DNA of 9,327 bases, from positions 1 through 9,327 of the forward strand of contig JABJIU010000054.1 in NCBI GenBank assembly GCA_018661145.1, given 5' to 3'. Position numbers and translations under genes: made by a program. The notes under the pieces were generated by a model, which had not been told where the DNA came from, ran no database searches, and worked only from the letters and a program-made list of their open reading frames with translations. Source of the DNA: Pseudomonadota bacterium (lineage in GTDB: Bacteria > Pseudomonadota > Gammaproteobacteria > Arenicellales > UBA868). Below, piece by piece: positions 1 to 6,165 of this stretch. Each line of letters starts with the position of its first letter. Position 1 is the first letter of the stretch.

Positions 1-1
1 A

Positions 2-763
2 TTCGGTGAAGCACTGGATAAAAGAAAGCGCGGCGGTGACCGCTTTATTCCGGCTTGCCATCCAATCGAGCGTGACCCATCTGCTCTGCTGGATGAGTGG
101 CAAGGTAAGCAACTTCTCTCAGCTCACCAAGTACGAATCCCACAGGGCGAGGTTTGCCCCGCCCACGATGCGGCAGAGACGGCCCGCCGTATAGGGTTTC
201 CGGTGGCACTGAAACTCGTGAACAGCGCCCTGCCCCATAAAAGCGATCACGGCATTGTGCGTCTCAACCTTTGCGATACCGATTACATCGATGGGATTGC
301 TCAGGAGGTATTATCACTCGGCTCCAAAGCACTGGGTCACCCTGCTGAGGACCGGATCCTGATCGAGCAGATGGCCAATGGCCTCATCGCCGAACTTCTG
401 ATCGGTGTTCAGAATGATCCGCAGTTCGGCCTGGTGATGACGGTTGCCGGAGGCGGTACATTGGTCGAACTGATGGGGGACACGGCCACCGTGCTACTGC
501 CCGCCCAGCCAGCGGATCTATTCGAAGCACTTTCTAAACTCAGGGTTATGCCGCTGCTGCAGGGCTATCGCGGTCGTCCCAAAGCGGATCTTGATGGACT
601 GATAGACACCCTAATGAGCGTAAGCAGCATGGCCATCGACCTTGCGCACACACTGATCGAAATGGATATCAACCCGCTATGGGTCACTGAACACGGCTCG
701 ATTGCGGTCGATGCCCTTATCCGGGTGGGTGATATCAATGCCCTACCCACCGCGCCGAATTAA
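2..763 (+). CDS. Acyl-CoA synthetase (ADP-forming), C-terminal ATP-grasp part, 5'-truncated by the window edge
   Basis: The reading frame is open from base 2, so only the last 253 residues are present. They match the ATP-grasp (beta-type) part of ADP-forming acyl-CoA/acetyl-CoA synthetases and related Pat-like proteins, which couple acyl-CoA formation or cleavage to a phospho-histidine intermediate and a nucleotide. Visible signatures are the helix LLDEWQGKQLLSAHQV near residue 30, the nucleotide-binding strand FPVALKLV with Lys at about residue 71, the PHKSDHG motif at 78-84, and the glycine-rich segment LVMTVAGGGTLVEL followed by a conserved Glu. A GTG at 203 could be mistaken for a start, but family homology continues upstream of it. 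The CoA-binding N-terminal domains would lie left of the window. The HAD gene begins 13 bases after the stop, so the two are probably co-transcribed. The acyl substrate cannot be deduced. Confidence 0.88.
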   Translation, partial: FGEALDKRKRGGDRFIPACHPIERDPSALLDEWQGKQLLSAHQVRIPQGEVCPAHDAAETARRIGFPVALKLVNSALPHKSDHGIVRLNLCDTDYIDGIAQEVLSLGSKALGHPAEDRILIEQMANGLIAELLIGVQNDPQFGLVMTVAGGGTLVELMGDTATVLLPAQPADLFEALSKLRVMPLLQGYRGRPKADLDGLIDTLMSVSSMAIDLAHTLIEMDINPLWVTEHGSIAVDALIRVGDINALPTAPN

Positions 764-776
764 CCGCGCCTTTTAG

Positions 777-1451
777 ATGAAACCTGACGACGGGGGCGCA
801 CTTATTCTGCTGGACTACGACGGGGTCATCGTGGACTCCGCTCAACCGGTGCTCGATGAAACGGCTGTCTTCTGTAACACCCACGAAATTCCCTTTAATC
901 TTGATCTGTCTGACTTTGACCGGCTTAATCCCGCAACCTTCACCATGCTGGCCAAAATCTGCGGAATTCCAGAGTCACGCCACCGCGAATACGGTCGTTT
1001 TCTCTTTGACACACTGCAAAACGGGACATCGCGCATCCCGCTCTTTTCGGGAATCAAGGACATGCTGCAGGATCTTTGTATGCGCCACACCCTGTGTGTG
1101 GTGACAGCCAATCACGCTGACGTCGTACGAACCCGCCTTACCCACGAAGGACTGCAGGACTGTATTGATACCTATTTTGGCAGTGATCGACCCGGCACCA
1201 AGGCGGATCACATCCGTGAAGCCCTGACCCAGTACGCTGTCCAGCCTGACCGCGCATGGATGGTGGGCGACTCCATCAGCGACATCGAGGCAGCACACGC
1301 CAGCAGCGTAAACAGTATCGCGGTCAGCTGGGGGTGGCAGTCCGGTGGGCTGCTGCAAGATCACGACCCCGATAAGCTCTTTAACGCGCCTGCCGATATG
1401 CACAATTTCTTTAAAACGCTGACGGACTCCGGCCCAACAGAGGGTGTATGA
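777..1451 (+). CDS. HAD-superfamily hydrolase, phosphoglycolate-phosphatase-like
   Basis: This 224-residue protein has all four HAD motifs in order. Motif I is LLDYDGVIVDS, with nucleophile Asp13 and acid/base Asp15. Motif II is the Thr in VVTAN (Thr110), motif III is Lys142 in GTKADHI, and motif IV is GDSISD at 164-169. The helical insertion between motifs I and II is that of a C1-cap phosphatase of the PGP/Gph type. It should be a soluble, Mg-dependent phosphomonoesterase; the substrate is not identifiable from sequence. The in-frame TAG directly before the ATG at 777 excludes a longer protein, although no good Shine-Dalgarno sequence precedes it, so translation may depend on coupling to the upstream gene. 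Its stop overlaps the start of the ACP phosphodiesterase gene (ATGA), suggesting a translationally coupled operon. Confidence 0.9.
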   Translation: MKPDDGGALILLDYDGVIVDSAQPVLDETAVFCNTHEIPFNLDLSDFDRLNPATFTMLAKICGIPESRHREYGRFLFDTLQNGTSRIPLFSGIKDMLQDLCMRHTLCVVTANHADVVRTRLTHEGLQDCIDTYFGSDRPGTKADHIREALTQYAVQPDRAWMVGDSISDIEAAHASSVNSIAVSWGWQSGGLLQDHDPDKLFNAPADMHNFFKTLTDSGPTEGV

Positions 1452-2035
1452 ATACCCTTGCACATCTACATCTATCCGGGGACGATCCTGAGCTAATCCT
1501 GGGAAATTTTATCGGTGACTCAGTACGCGGTGACGAGTTCTCACAACTTGATGAACGCGTTCAAGCGGGTGTCATGCTTCACCGCAAGATCGATCGCTTT
1601 ACCGATAAACACCCGGTCTTTCGGCAAATCTGCGCACTGATGCGGGAGGACTTCGGCCGTTATTGCTCTGTCGTAGCCGACGTCTTTCTTGATCATTTTC
1701 TTGCGCGGGAATGGGAGCGTTTCGATGCACGGCCGCTGGAGGATTACCTCCGCTGGGTCCATCAGATACTGGCCGGGCGTATCGATACTTGCCCAGAGCG
1801 ATCCAGAAGATACTTTGAATATCTGAGCACCACTGACACGCTTTTGCACTATCGTTCGATGGAGGGTATCAGCCAAACGCTCTCGCAAATGGCCAAGCGA
1901 GCCCGTTTCGATTCGGGGATGGAAAAAGCGGGTGCTGTGTTGCTAAGGCGATACGTGAAACTCGAAGAAAGCTTTGAGCTCTTCTTTCCGGAAGTGGCGC
2001 ATTTTGCCGCGGGGGAAAGGCAGCTCGCTGCCTAA
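1448..2035 (+). CDS. acpH: Acyl carrier protein phosphodiesterase (AcpH family, DUF479)
   Basis: The family removes the 4'-phosphopantetheine arm from holo-ACP, giving apo-ACP, and so takes part in prosthetic group turnover in fatty acid synthesis. The 195-residue length is close to that of E. coli AcpH (about 193). Family blocks are visible in order: NTLAHLHLSG at the N terminus, GNFIGDSVRG at 19-28, LHRKIDRFTDKHP at 44-56, and DVFLDHFLAREW at 78-89. The last two carry the His/Asp residues of the HD-like metal site (His45, Asp49, Asp82, His83). The start at 1448 overlaps the previous stop and has an AGAGGG ribosome-binding site at 1439-1444. Grouping with an acyl-CoA synthetase and a phosphatase suggests acyl or cofactor metabolism, but that is inference. 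Confidence 0.9.
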   Translation: MNTLAHLHLSGDDPELILGNFIGDSVRGDEFSQLDERVQAGVMLHRKIDRFTDKHPVFRQICALMREDFGRYCSVVADVFLDHFLAREWERFDARPLEDYLRWVHQILAGRIDTCPERSRRYFEYLSTTDTLLHYRSMEGISQTLSQMAKRARFDSGMEKAGAVLLRRYVKLEESFELFFPEVAHFAAGERQLAA

Positions 2036-2040
2036 CACCC

Positions 2041-2346
2041 TCAGGCAGAACCCGCATTCGCGTCAAAAGGGGTGTGGTAGTACTCACTCTCCATCGCCGA
2101 CTGGCGAACCTGTTCGGTCAGCCGCTGCAGACGCTTCTCCGCAGTATCAATCTCACCACAGGACTCGCAGCCAAGATCCCCGCAGGGCTGATGTGCGTAC
2201 AGCCAGAACTGAACCGCGCCTGCCAAAAGACCAGAGGCAACTTCCCAACTGTCCGAGTCAACGTCCTGCTCCAGCAGCTGGTTTCCAAGCTCGATCATAC
2301 GCTCAGCGGCCGCATCAAAATGGTGCGTGTCTTCTTCAAAATCCAT
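2041..2346 (-). CDS. Small conserved-looking protein with an HxxCx4CxxC cluster, unknown function
   Basis: I do not recognise a named family. The frame could open at 2397, but I chose the ATG at 2346 because GGAGAGAG sits about five bases before it, giving 101 residues. The protein is acidic and soluble, with no signal peptide or membrane segment. Its middle contains His52, Cys55, Cys60 and Cys63 (HQPCGDLGCESCG), a spacing that would suit binding of zinc or another metal. The flanks look helical: FDAAAERMIELGNQLLEQ before, and DTAEKRLQRLTEQVRQSA after. Its stop lies 5 bp from the stop of the ACP phosphodiesterase gene on the other strand, so the two genes converge with no room for a separate terminator. 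The GC-rich codon use resembles the genes to its left, not the methyltransferase to its right. Confidence 0.7.
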   Translation of the reverse strand: MDFEEDTHHFDAAAERMIELGNQLLEQDVDSDSWEVASGLLAGAVQFWLYAHQPCGDLGCESCGEIDTAEKRLQRLTEQVRQSAMESEYYHTPFDANAGSA

Positions 2347-2400
2347 GACTCTCTCCGGTCTGAAACCCATTCCAAAACGCTCAGCGCTCGGATACAAGAT

Positions 2401-2416
2401 TCTAACGACTTACCAG
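2401..2416. repeat. 16-bp direct repeat, copy 1
   Basis: TCTAACGACTTACCAG is identical to bases 3448-3463. The two copies lie on either side of the methyltransferase gene in the same orientation. Read on the minus strand, this copy lies about 55-70 bases upstream of the small-protein start at 2346. A degenerate relative, CTTAAGCACTTACCAT (11 of 16 matches), lies at 2431-2446. Confidence 0.8.
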
Positions 2417-2442
2417 CTATGGTTCGACGTCTTAAGCACTTA

Positions 2443-2475
2443 CCATCCTTAATCACAAAAGTAAGCACCGGATGG
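2443..2475. repeat. Short inverted repeat in the gap downstream of the methyltransferase
   Basis: CCATCC at 2443-2448 pairs with GGATGG at 2470-2475 across a 21-base loop. It lies in the 206-bp gap between the small-protein gene and the 3' end of the methyltransferase gene. It has no following T-tract in either direction, so it is not a clear terminator. No gene was found in the gap. Confidence 0.3.
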
Positions 2476-2552
2476 CTTCTGTCACCCGTTATGGTAGAGC
2501 TGATATTCGAAGCGGCCCCAATAAAACAAGAATGTAGGAGATTGTCCAGCCT

Positions 2553-3407
2553 CTAAACAGCGTGCTTGGCCGATTTACGTCTAAGGATTGAAATTATTTC
2601 GGAGGAGTTCTGTATCACCTCTTCCACTGCGACGTAAGTGGCAATGGTAGTGGCAAAATAAGCTAGAAGTTCGCGATACGATTCCCGGGGAAACGTGTGA
2701 TAGTGCATTTCACACGCAGCCATATCTTCATTTTTAACTCTTCTTTCTATTTCCCCAGACGTTGGATGTAGATAATCCGGATCACGTTCTTCATAAATTG
2801 CCCGCTCTGATATGTTGATCCATTCCCGAAGATGTTCTCTATTTCTCTCCAGCATCTCATCTTCTGCATCGTTCAGATAAAGCTGGTAATCATCTTTCAA
2901 ATGCTTAATTGTGGTTAGATGCCTTCCTTTGTCAAAACATCTTTCCGCCACCGGGATTGTGACAAAAAGAATACCGTCTGGGCGTAAAACACGAACCCAA
3001 TTTGCCAGTACTTGAATTGGATTAGGCGAATGTTCCAGAACATGATTCGCAACTACAAAGTCATAAGAATCGTCTTCTATAGAGGAAAGCTCGAAGCCGT
3101 CATCGGTAATGGCAACTGGGACAATGTCCATAGCAGGGAGTTCTGGGAATTTCTCAATACTATGTTCCCTAGTTACACGATCAACGTATAGGACCGTTAC
3201 AGTCTCTGACACTTTTAGTGCCTTATGTAGAGCTCCTATCTCGAGCCCTGTACCATTCAGCCACTTCCGGGCCAACCTCTCGCGCTTGTCGAAGAACTTA
3301 TCTCTTAAACCCCTAAGAGGTTTTTTGATTTTGTTAAGATTCTTCAAGGCACTTAAATTTTGGATACTGATTCGGTTTAACCAACTGGTGCCATAGGTCC
3401 TCAGCAA
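2553..3407 (-). CDS. SAM-dependent methyltransferase (class I, Methyltransf_11-like), glycan-cluster type
   Basis: The core is a Rossmann methyltransferase. SAM-binding motif I is GLEIGAL at about 54-60, the acidic end of strand 2 is YVDR with Asp76, followed by DFVVANHVLEH at 116-126 and LRPDGILFVTIP at 141-152. The overall pattern, with ANHVLEH, NWVRVLRPDG and a C-terminal MHYHTF segment, resembles methyltransferases often encoded among glycosyltransferase genes for surface polysaccharides. The acceptor is unknown. The gene is much more AT-rich than its neighbours: two sampled 60-base lines inside it are 35-38% GC, against 60% in a sampled line of the threonine aldolase gene at 4063. The start is uncertain. 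An in-frame TGA at 3417-3419 limits it, the first usual candidate is TTG at 3407, and no good ribosome-binding site is visible; a TTG further in is possible. It stands alone on its strand, flanked by direct repeats. Confidence 0.82.
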   Translation of the reverse strand: MLRTYGTSWLNRISIQNLSALKNLNKIKKPLRGLRDKFFDKRERLARKWLNGTGLEIGALHKALKVSETVTVLYVDRVTREHSIEKFPELPAMDIVPVAITDDGFELSSIEDDSYDFVVANHVLEHSPNPIQVLANWVRVLRPDGILFVTIPVAERCFDKGRHLTTIKHLKDDYQLYLNDAEDEMLERNREHLREWINISERAIYEERDPDYLHPTSGEIERRVKNEDMAACEMHYHTFPRESYRELLAYFATTIATYVAVEEVIQNSSEIISILRRKSAKHAV

Positions 3408-4062
3408 CAGCTTACATCAAAGCGACGTCTGTGCGTGGGCAAAAGTCTCTAACGACTTACCAGAAAGAGGTCGAAGTTCACCATCGCCACACCCATAACA
3501 GTAACTGCGATCATTGCCGCCTGCAAAGGCAGCTAGCGGGGCTTTCGAGGCAATCGACCGGGACCTGCTGACTGAATATCGAACTGGGGCAACACAATTT
3601 AACGGCTATACCAACTTCATCAATAACGCTAGCGCCGCCAGGATCAGCAACGTCATCGCCGGCCACGGCATTATTGGTTTTTCAATCCCGCGCGGGAGCG
3701 CAGTCCACGAATAACTCACCGGACAGTGTGAGCAAGCGACTCCATCGCAAGGTACCCGGTTCACCTGGTGGCGTTGTCGGTTGCGGCTGCACTGGGTGCG
3801 GTAAGTGAAAATACTATCTACGACTCTATTGGGAATCTTCTCCAGATTAATCATTTACATGAGCGGCCTACCCTAAGGACGAGTCAGTGACTGGAAATGC
3901 TGATCATATCTGCGGGATACTATGTGGTTTATAACTTGAATCATCTAGACGTTCGAATCTTTTGCCTCAGAAGTTTCTTGATGGGCAACCGCTGTCGAGA
4001 TAAGACTGTCCTAAAGCGAGCGTAAACGAGATTCCGCAGTGAGGAAGGGCAAAACTTTTCGT
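3408..4062. other. About 650 bp without a convincing intact gene; possible decayed coding sequence
   Basis: No intact gene of recognisable family was found here on either strand. The + frame 3514-3714 (66 codons, ending SIPRGSAVHE) and the + frame 3732-3890 (containing HLVALSVAAALGAVSENTIYD) both read like short coding fragments in different frames. An antisense frame at 3606-3854 ends in a hydrophobic stretch (MTLLILAALALLMKLV). None has a ribosome-binding site, and the strands cannot be told apart because the + frame at 3514-3714 and the antisense frame share third codon positions. The stretch also holds an imperfect hairpin at 3517-3539 and a 12-bp palindrome, TCCCGCGCGGGA, at 3686-3697. 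Before the aldolase gene a weak sigma70-like pair is visible: TTGATG at 3978-3983 and TAAGAC at 4001-4006, with 17-bp spacing. Confidence 0.4.
3448..3463. repeat. 16-bp direct repeat, copy 2
   Basis: TCTAACGACTTACCAG is identical to bases 2401-2416. On the minus strand this copy lies about 41-56 bases upstream of the TTG start of the methyltransferase. Similarity continues weakly on the minus-strand downstream side (CTT after two mismatches), so about 20 of 23 bases agree. Confidence 0.8.
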
Positions 4063-5103
4063 ATGGAACCAATCAGAATCAATCTCTACAGCGATACGCA
4101 GTCACAACCAACCCCTGACATGCGTCAGATAATGGCTCACGCGGAAATGGGGGACGAACAGCACCGGCTTGATCCAAGCGTCAACCGACTATGCGAAGAG
4201 GTCGCTGAACTTCTGGGCAAGGAAGACGCCGTCTTTCTGCCCTCAGGAACCATGTGTAATCAGATTGCCCTCGCAATCCACTGCACCGCGGGCGATGAAA
4301 TCATTGCTGATCGCTCTGCCCACATCATTAATTTCGAAGCAGGCGGACCGGCATCCCTGGCAAGATCCATGGTCTATCCGCTGGAGGGTCATAATGGAAT
4401 TTTCGGACCAGATGATGTTCAAGGCGCGATCAGGAGCGGATCGCTTCACGCGCCACGATCTCGCCTGGTCGTTATTGAGCAAACATCAAATCTCGGTGGT
4501 GGTGCGGTCTGGCCGTTAAAACAACTGGAGGCGGTTTCGAGGGTTGCTCGCGATCACGCTCTCAGTCTTCACATGGATGGCGCCCGACTGATGAATGCGG
4601 TGGTGGCAGCCGGCGTTTCAGCCGCCAATTTTTCTGCAACCGTAGATTCAGTCTGGCTCGATCTCAGTAAAGGCCTCGGGTGCCCTGTCGGCGCTGTCTT
4701 GTCGGGAAGTCGGGAATTTATTCATGAGGCCTGGCGATGGAAACACAGGATCGGGGGTGCGATGCGCCAGGCCGGCGTAGTAGCGGCGGCCGGCAGTTGG
4801 GCATTGAAACATCACGTGGATCGTCTGGCAGAAGATCACGAAAATGCGCAGCTCCTGGCCAAACGGATTTCAGCACTCGACGGCGTCACACTGGTCAACG
4901 AAAAAGTCGAGACCAATATGGTGTTTTTTGACGTTTCACAGACCCCCCTCAGCGCCGCTGAGATCTCTGCACGCTTGCGCGAAAAGGGAATCTGGATCGG
5001 CGCTTTTGGTGAACAGAAAATGCGGGCCGTTACACATCTTGATGTGCGACGTGAAGATATCATCGAGACTAGCGATGCTTTGGCAGACATCCTTGTCCAT
5101 TAG
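4063..5103 (+). CDS. Threonine aldolase family PLP enzyme (beta-hydroxy amino acid lyase), first copy
   Basis: Members cleave L-threonine, allo-threonine or other beta-hydroxy amino acids to glycine plus an aldehyde, using pyridoxal phosphate in the cytosol. The fold-type I signatures are clear: LYSDTQSQPTPDMR at 8-21, FLPSGTMCNQIAL at 58-70, His87 for cofactor stacking, HMDGAR at 170-175 with the PLP-binding Asp172, and the Schiff-base Lys203 in WLDLSKGLGCPVGA. The usual GDDxYGEDP block reads GDEQHRLDP here, so substrate preference may differ. I chose the ATG at 4063 (346 residues, the usual length) over a GTG at 4039 because family homology begins there; GGAAGGG lies upstream but at a long spacing of 13 bases. 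The gene is monocistronic and converges on the oxygenase gene. Confidence 0.9.
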   Translation: MEPIRINLYSDTQSQPTPDMRQIMAHAEMGDEQHRLDPSVNRLCEEVAELLGKEDAVFLPSGTMCNQIALAIHCTAGDEIIADRSAHIINFEAGGPASLARSMVYPLEGHNGIFGPDDVQGAIRSGSLHAPRSRLVVIEQTSNLGGGAVWPLKQLEAVSRVARDHALSLHMDGARLMNAVVAAGVSAANFSATVDSVWLDLSKGLGCPVGAVLSGSREFIHEAWRWKHRIGGAMRQAGVVAAAGSWALKHHVDRLAEDHENAQLLAKRISALDGVTLVNEKVETNMVFFDVSQTPLSAAEISARLREKGIWIGAFGEQKMRAVTHLDVRREDIIETSDALADILVH

Positions 5104-5236
5104 TTGGACGAACCGACGATCTTCGTTTTCTATCGGCGAGAGAGCATATAGCGCTCCTCACGAGTTAAAGTGCAAACGGTCGTAGCACACCGCGAAACGG
5201 GTTGACGAAATTCTCTTGAAAATGGTCTAAACCCTC

Positions 5237-6076
5237 TCAACTCGCCGGCCAAACCACCGGATAGCGGTCGCTGTCGAGAATCATGCCGTCATGATGCGTC
5301 TCTGAGCAAAGGCCTGTATTGGTACCCACCCGGGTGTCGTAAACCGCATCATCGCCTGTGTAGCGGATCGCGTAGCCACGCCGGCGGCGGCTTTGATGCT
5401 GGTTGCCACCCGAGCCATGAACCGTAAGCCCGTGAAACACATACGCATCTCCCGGCTCAAGACTCCAACTGACAATCTCATAGTCACCGCGGTGGTTCTG
5501 GATATCAGGCATCGGCTCATAGTCAGGATTGGCCGTGTACTCATCCTGGCCTGCCGTGTCGCCAAAGGCCTTAGGCTGAAACCAGCGGTCCCAGCGATGC
5601 GAACCTGCAATAAACTCAAGCGCGCCACTGTCACGGCTAACTGGATCCAGTGCGATCCAGAAACTCATGACCTGCCATCCCCGGATTGGCCAGTAAGGTT
5701 GATCGTTATGCCAGCGTGTCCGGTTTAGAGTGCCCGGCTCCTTGACGAACAACTGGTCGTACAGAAGGTTCACTTTTTGTGACTCGAGGAACCCTGCCGC
5801 AATCTGCGGCAACGGCGACGAAAAACAGAACTTCCGGAACGTGCTGTCGTGTTCCCACAGGCGCAGATTGCCATGGAAGCGGCCGCTGCCCTCTTCGCTT
5901 TTATATCCGTGATAGAAAGGGCCCGGTGAACGAATGTCCTCCTCTATTGCACGCGAGAGTTCCGCCAGACCATGGGTGTCGACACACTGGCGAATCATCG
6001 TAACACCGAGATCCTGATACTCACTGATCTGGTTTTCCGATAATCGATTCGGCGAGGTCACGGCATCCTGGGGCAC
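5237..6076 (-). CDS. Phytanoyl-CoA dioxygenase (PhyH) family Fe(II)/2-oxoglutarate oxygenase
   Basis: The family hydroxylates small molecules or CoA esters using oxygen and 2-oxoglutarate. The iron-binding triad is visible as His123 and Asp125 in RWHNDQPYWP and His220 in FHGLTVHGSGGN. An Arg about 11 residues later, in the RRRR run near 230-233, is placed to bind 2-oxoglutarate. The intervening segment SFWIALDPVSRDSGALEFIAGSH is typical of PhyH proteins. At 279 residues it appears complete. The substrate is unknown; amino acid, osmolyte or secondary metabolite hydroxylation are all possible. The start is either GTG at 6076 or GTG at 6061. The latter has AGGA four to five bases before it and may be the real one. 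The gene is divergent from the aldo/keto reductase gene across an 89-bp gap and converges on the threonine aldolase gene. Confidence 0.88.
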   Translation of the reverse strand: MPQDAVTSPNRLSENQISEYQDLGVTMIRQCVDTHGLAELSRAIEEDIRSPGPFYHGYKSEEGSGRFHGNLRLWEHDSTFRKFCFSSPLPQIAAGFLESQKVNLLYDQLFVKEPGTLNRTRWHNDQPYWPIRGWQVMSFWIALDPVSRDSGALEFIAGSHRWDRWFQPKAFGDTAGQDEYTANPDYEPMPDIQNHRGDYEIVSWSLEPGDAYVFHGLTVHGSGGNQHQSRRRRGYAIRYTGDDAVYDTRVGTNTGLCSETHHDGMILDSDRYPVVWPAS

Positions 6077-6085
6077 GGGCGCGGC

Positions 6086-6097
6086 ACCAATATTGGT
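6086..6097. promoter_or_regulatory. 12-bp palindrome in the divergent control region, possible operator
   Basis: ACCAATATTGGT is a perfect palindrome in the 89-bp gap between the divergent oxygenase and aldo/keto reductase genes, ending 10 bases before the GTG at 6076. It overlaps a weak -35-like TTGGTT at 6093-6098, which is 17 bp from CATACT at 6116-6121 on the + strand. A palindrome of this length is expected about twice by chance in a window of this size, so only its location supports a regulatory role. Confidence 0.3.
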
Positions 6098-6165
6098 TTT
6101 GAAGCGTTCATGTTACATACTTGTGAGCAATCCGATCCAGCCTTCATTTCAGGAAATTTTCTACG

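Noticed and set aside
975..1463. Long minus-strand open frame of 162 codons
   Set aside because: It is antisense to the HAD hydrolase gene, which has all catalytic motifs; the frame is a shadow.
2030..2036. GCCTAAC, matching the integron attC core RYYYAAC next to the end of acpH
   Set aside because: No partner GTTRRRY core or imperfect hairpin follows, and the bases belong to the end of a normal chromosomal gene. The 16-bp repeats also fail the attC core consensus at the last position.
3302..3326. CTCTTA-AACCCC-TAAGAG followed by TTTTTT on the + strand, terminator-like
   Set aside because: It lies inside the methyltransferase coding sequence on the opposite strand, no + strand gene ends nearby, and the stem is AT-rich and only six pairs long.
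3686..3697. Perfect 12-bp palindrome TCCCGCGCGGGA
   Set aside because: About two such palindromes are expected by chance in this window, and it is not at a promoter or gene end.
3946..3966. GTTCGAATC, resembling a tRNA T-loop
   Set aside because: The T-stem is mismatched and no acceptor, D or anticodon arm can be built around it, so it is not a tRNA or a clear tRNA fragment.
5108..5129. ACGAA/TTCGT stem followed by TTT after the first threonine aldolase gene
   Set aside because: A five-pair, AT-containing stem with a nine-base loop and a very short T-run is too weak to call a terminator.
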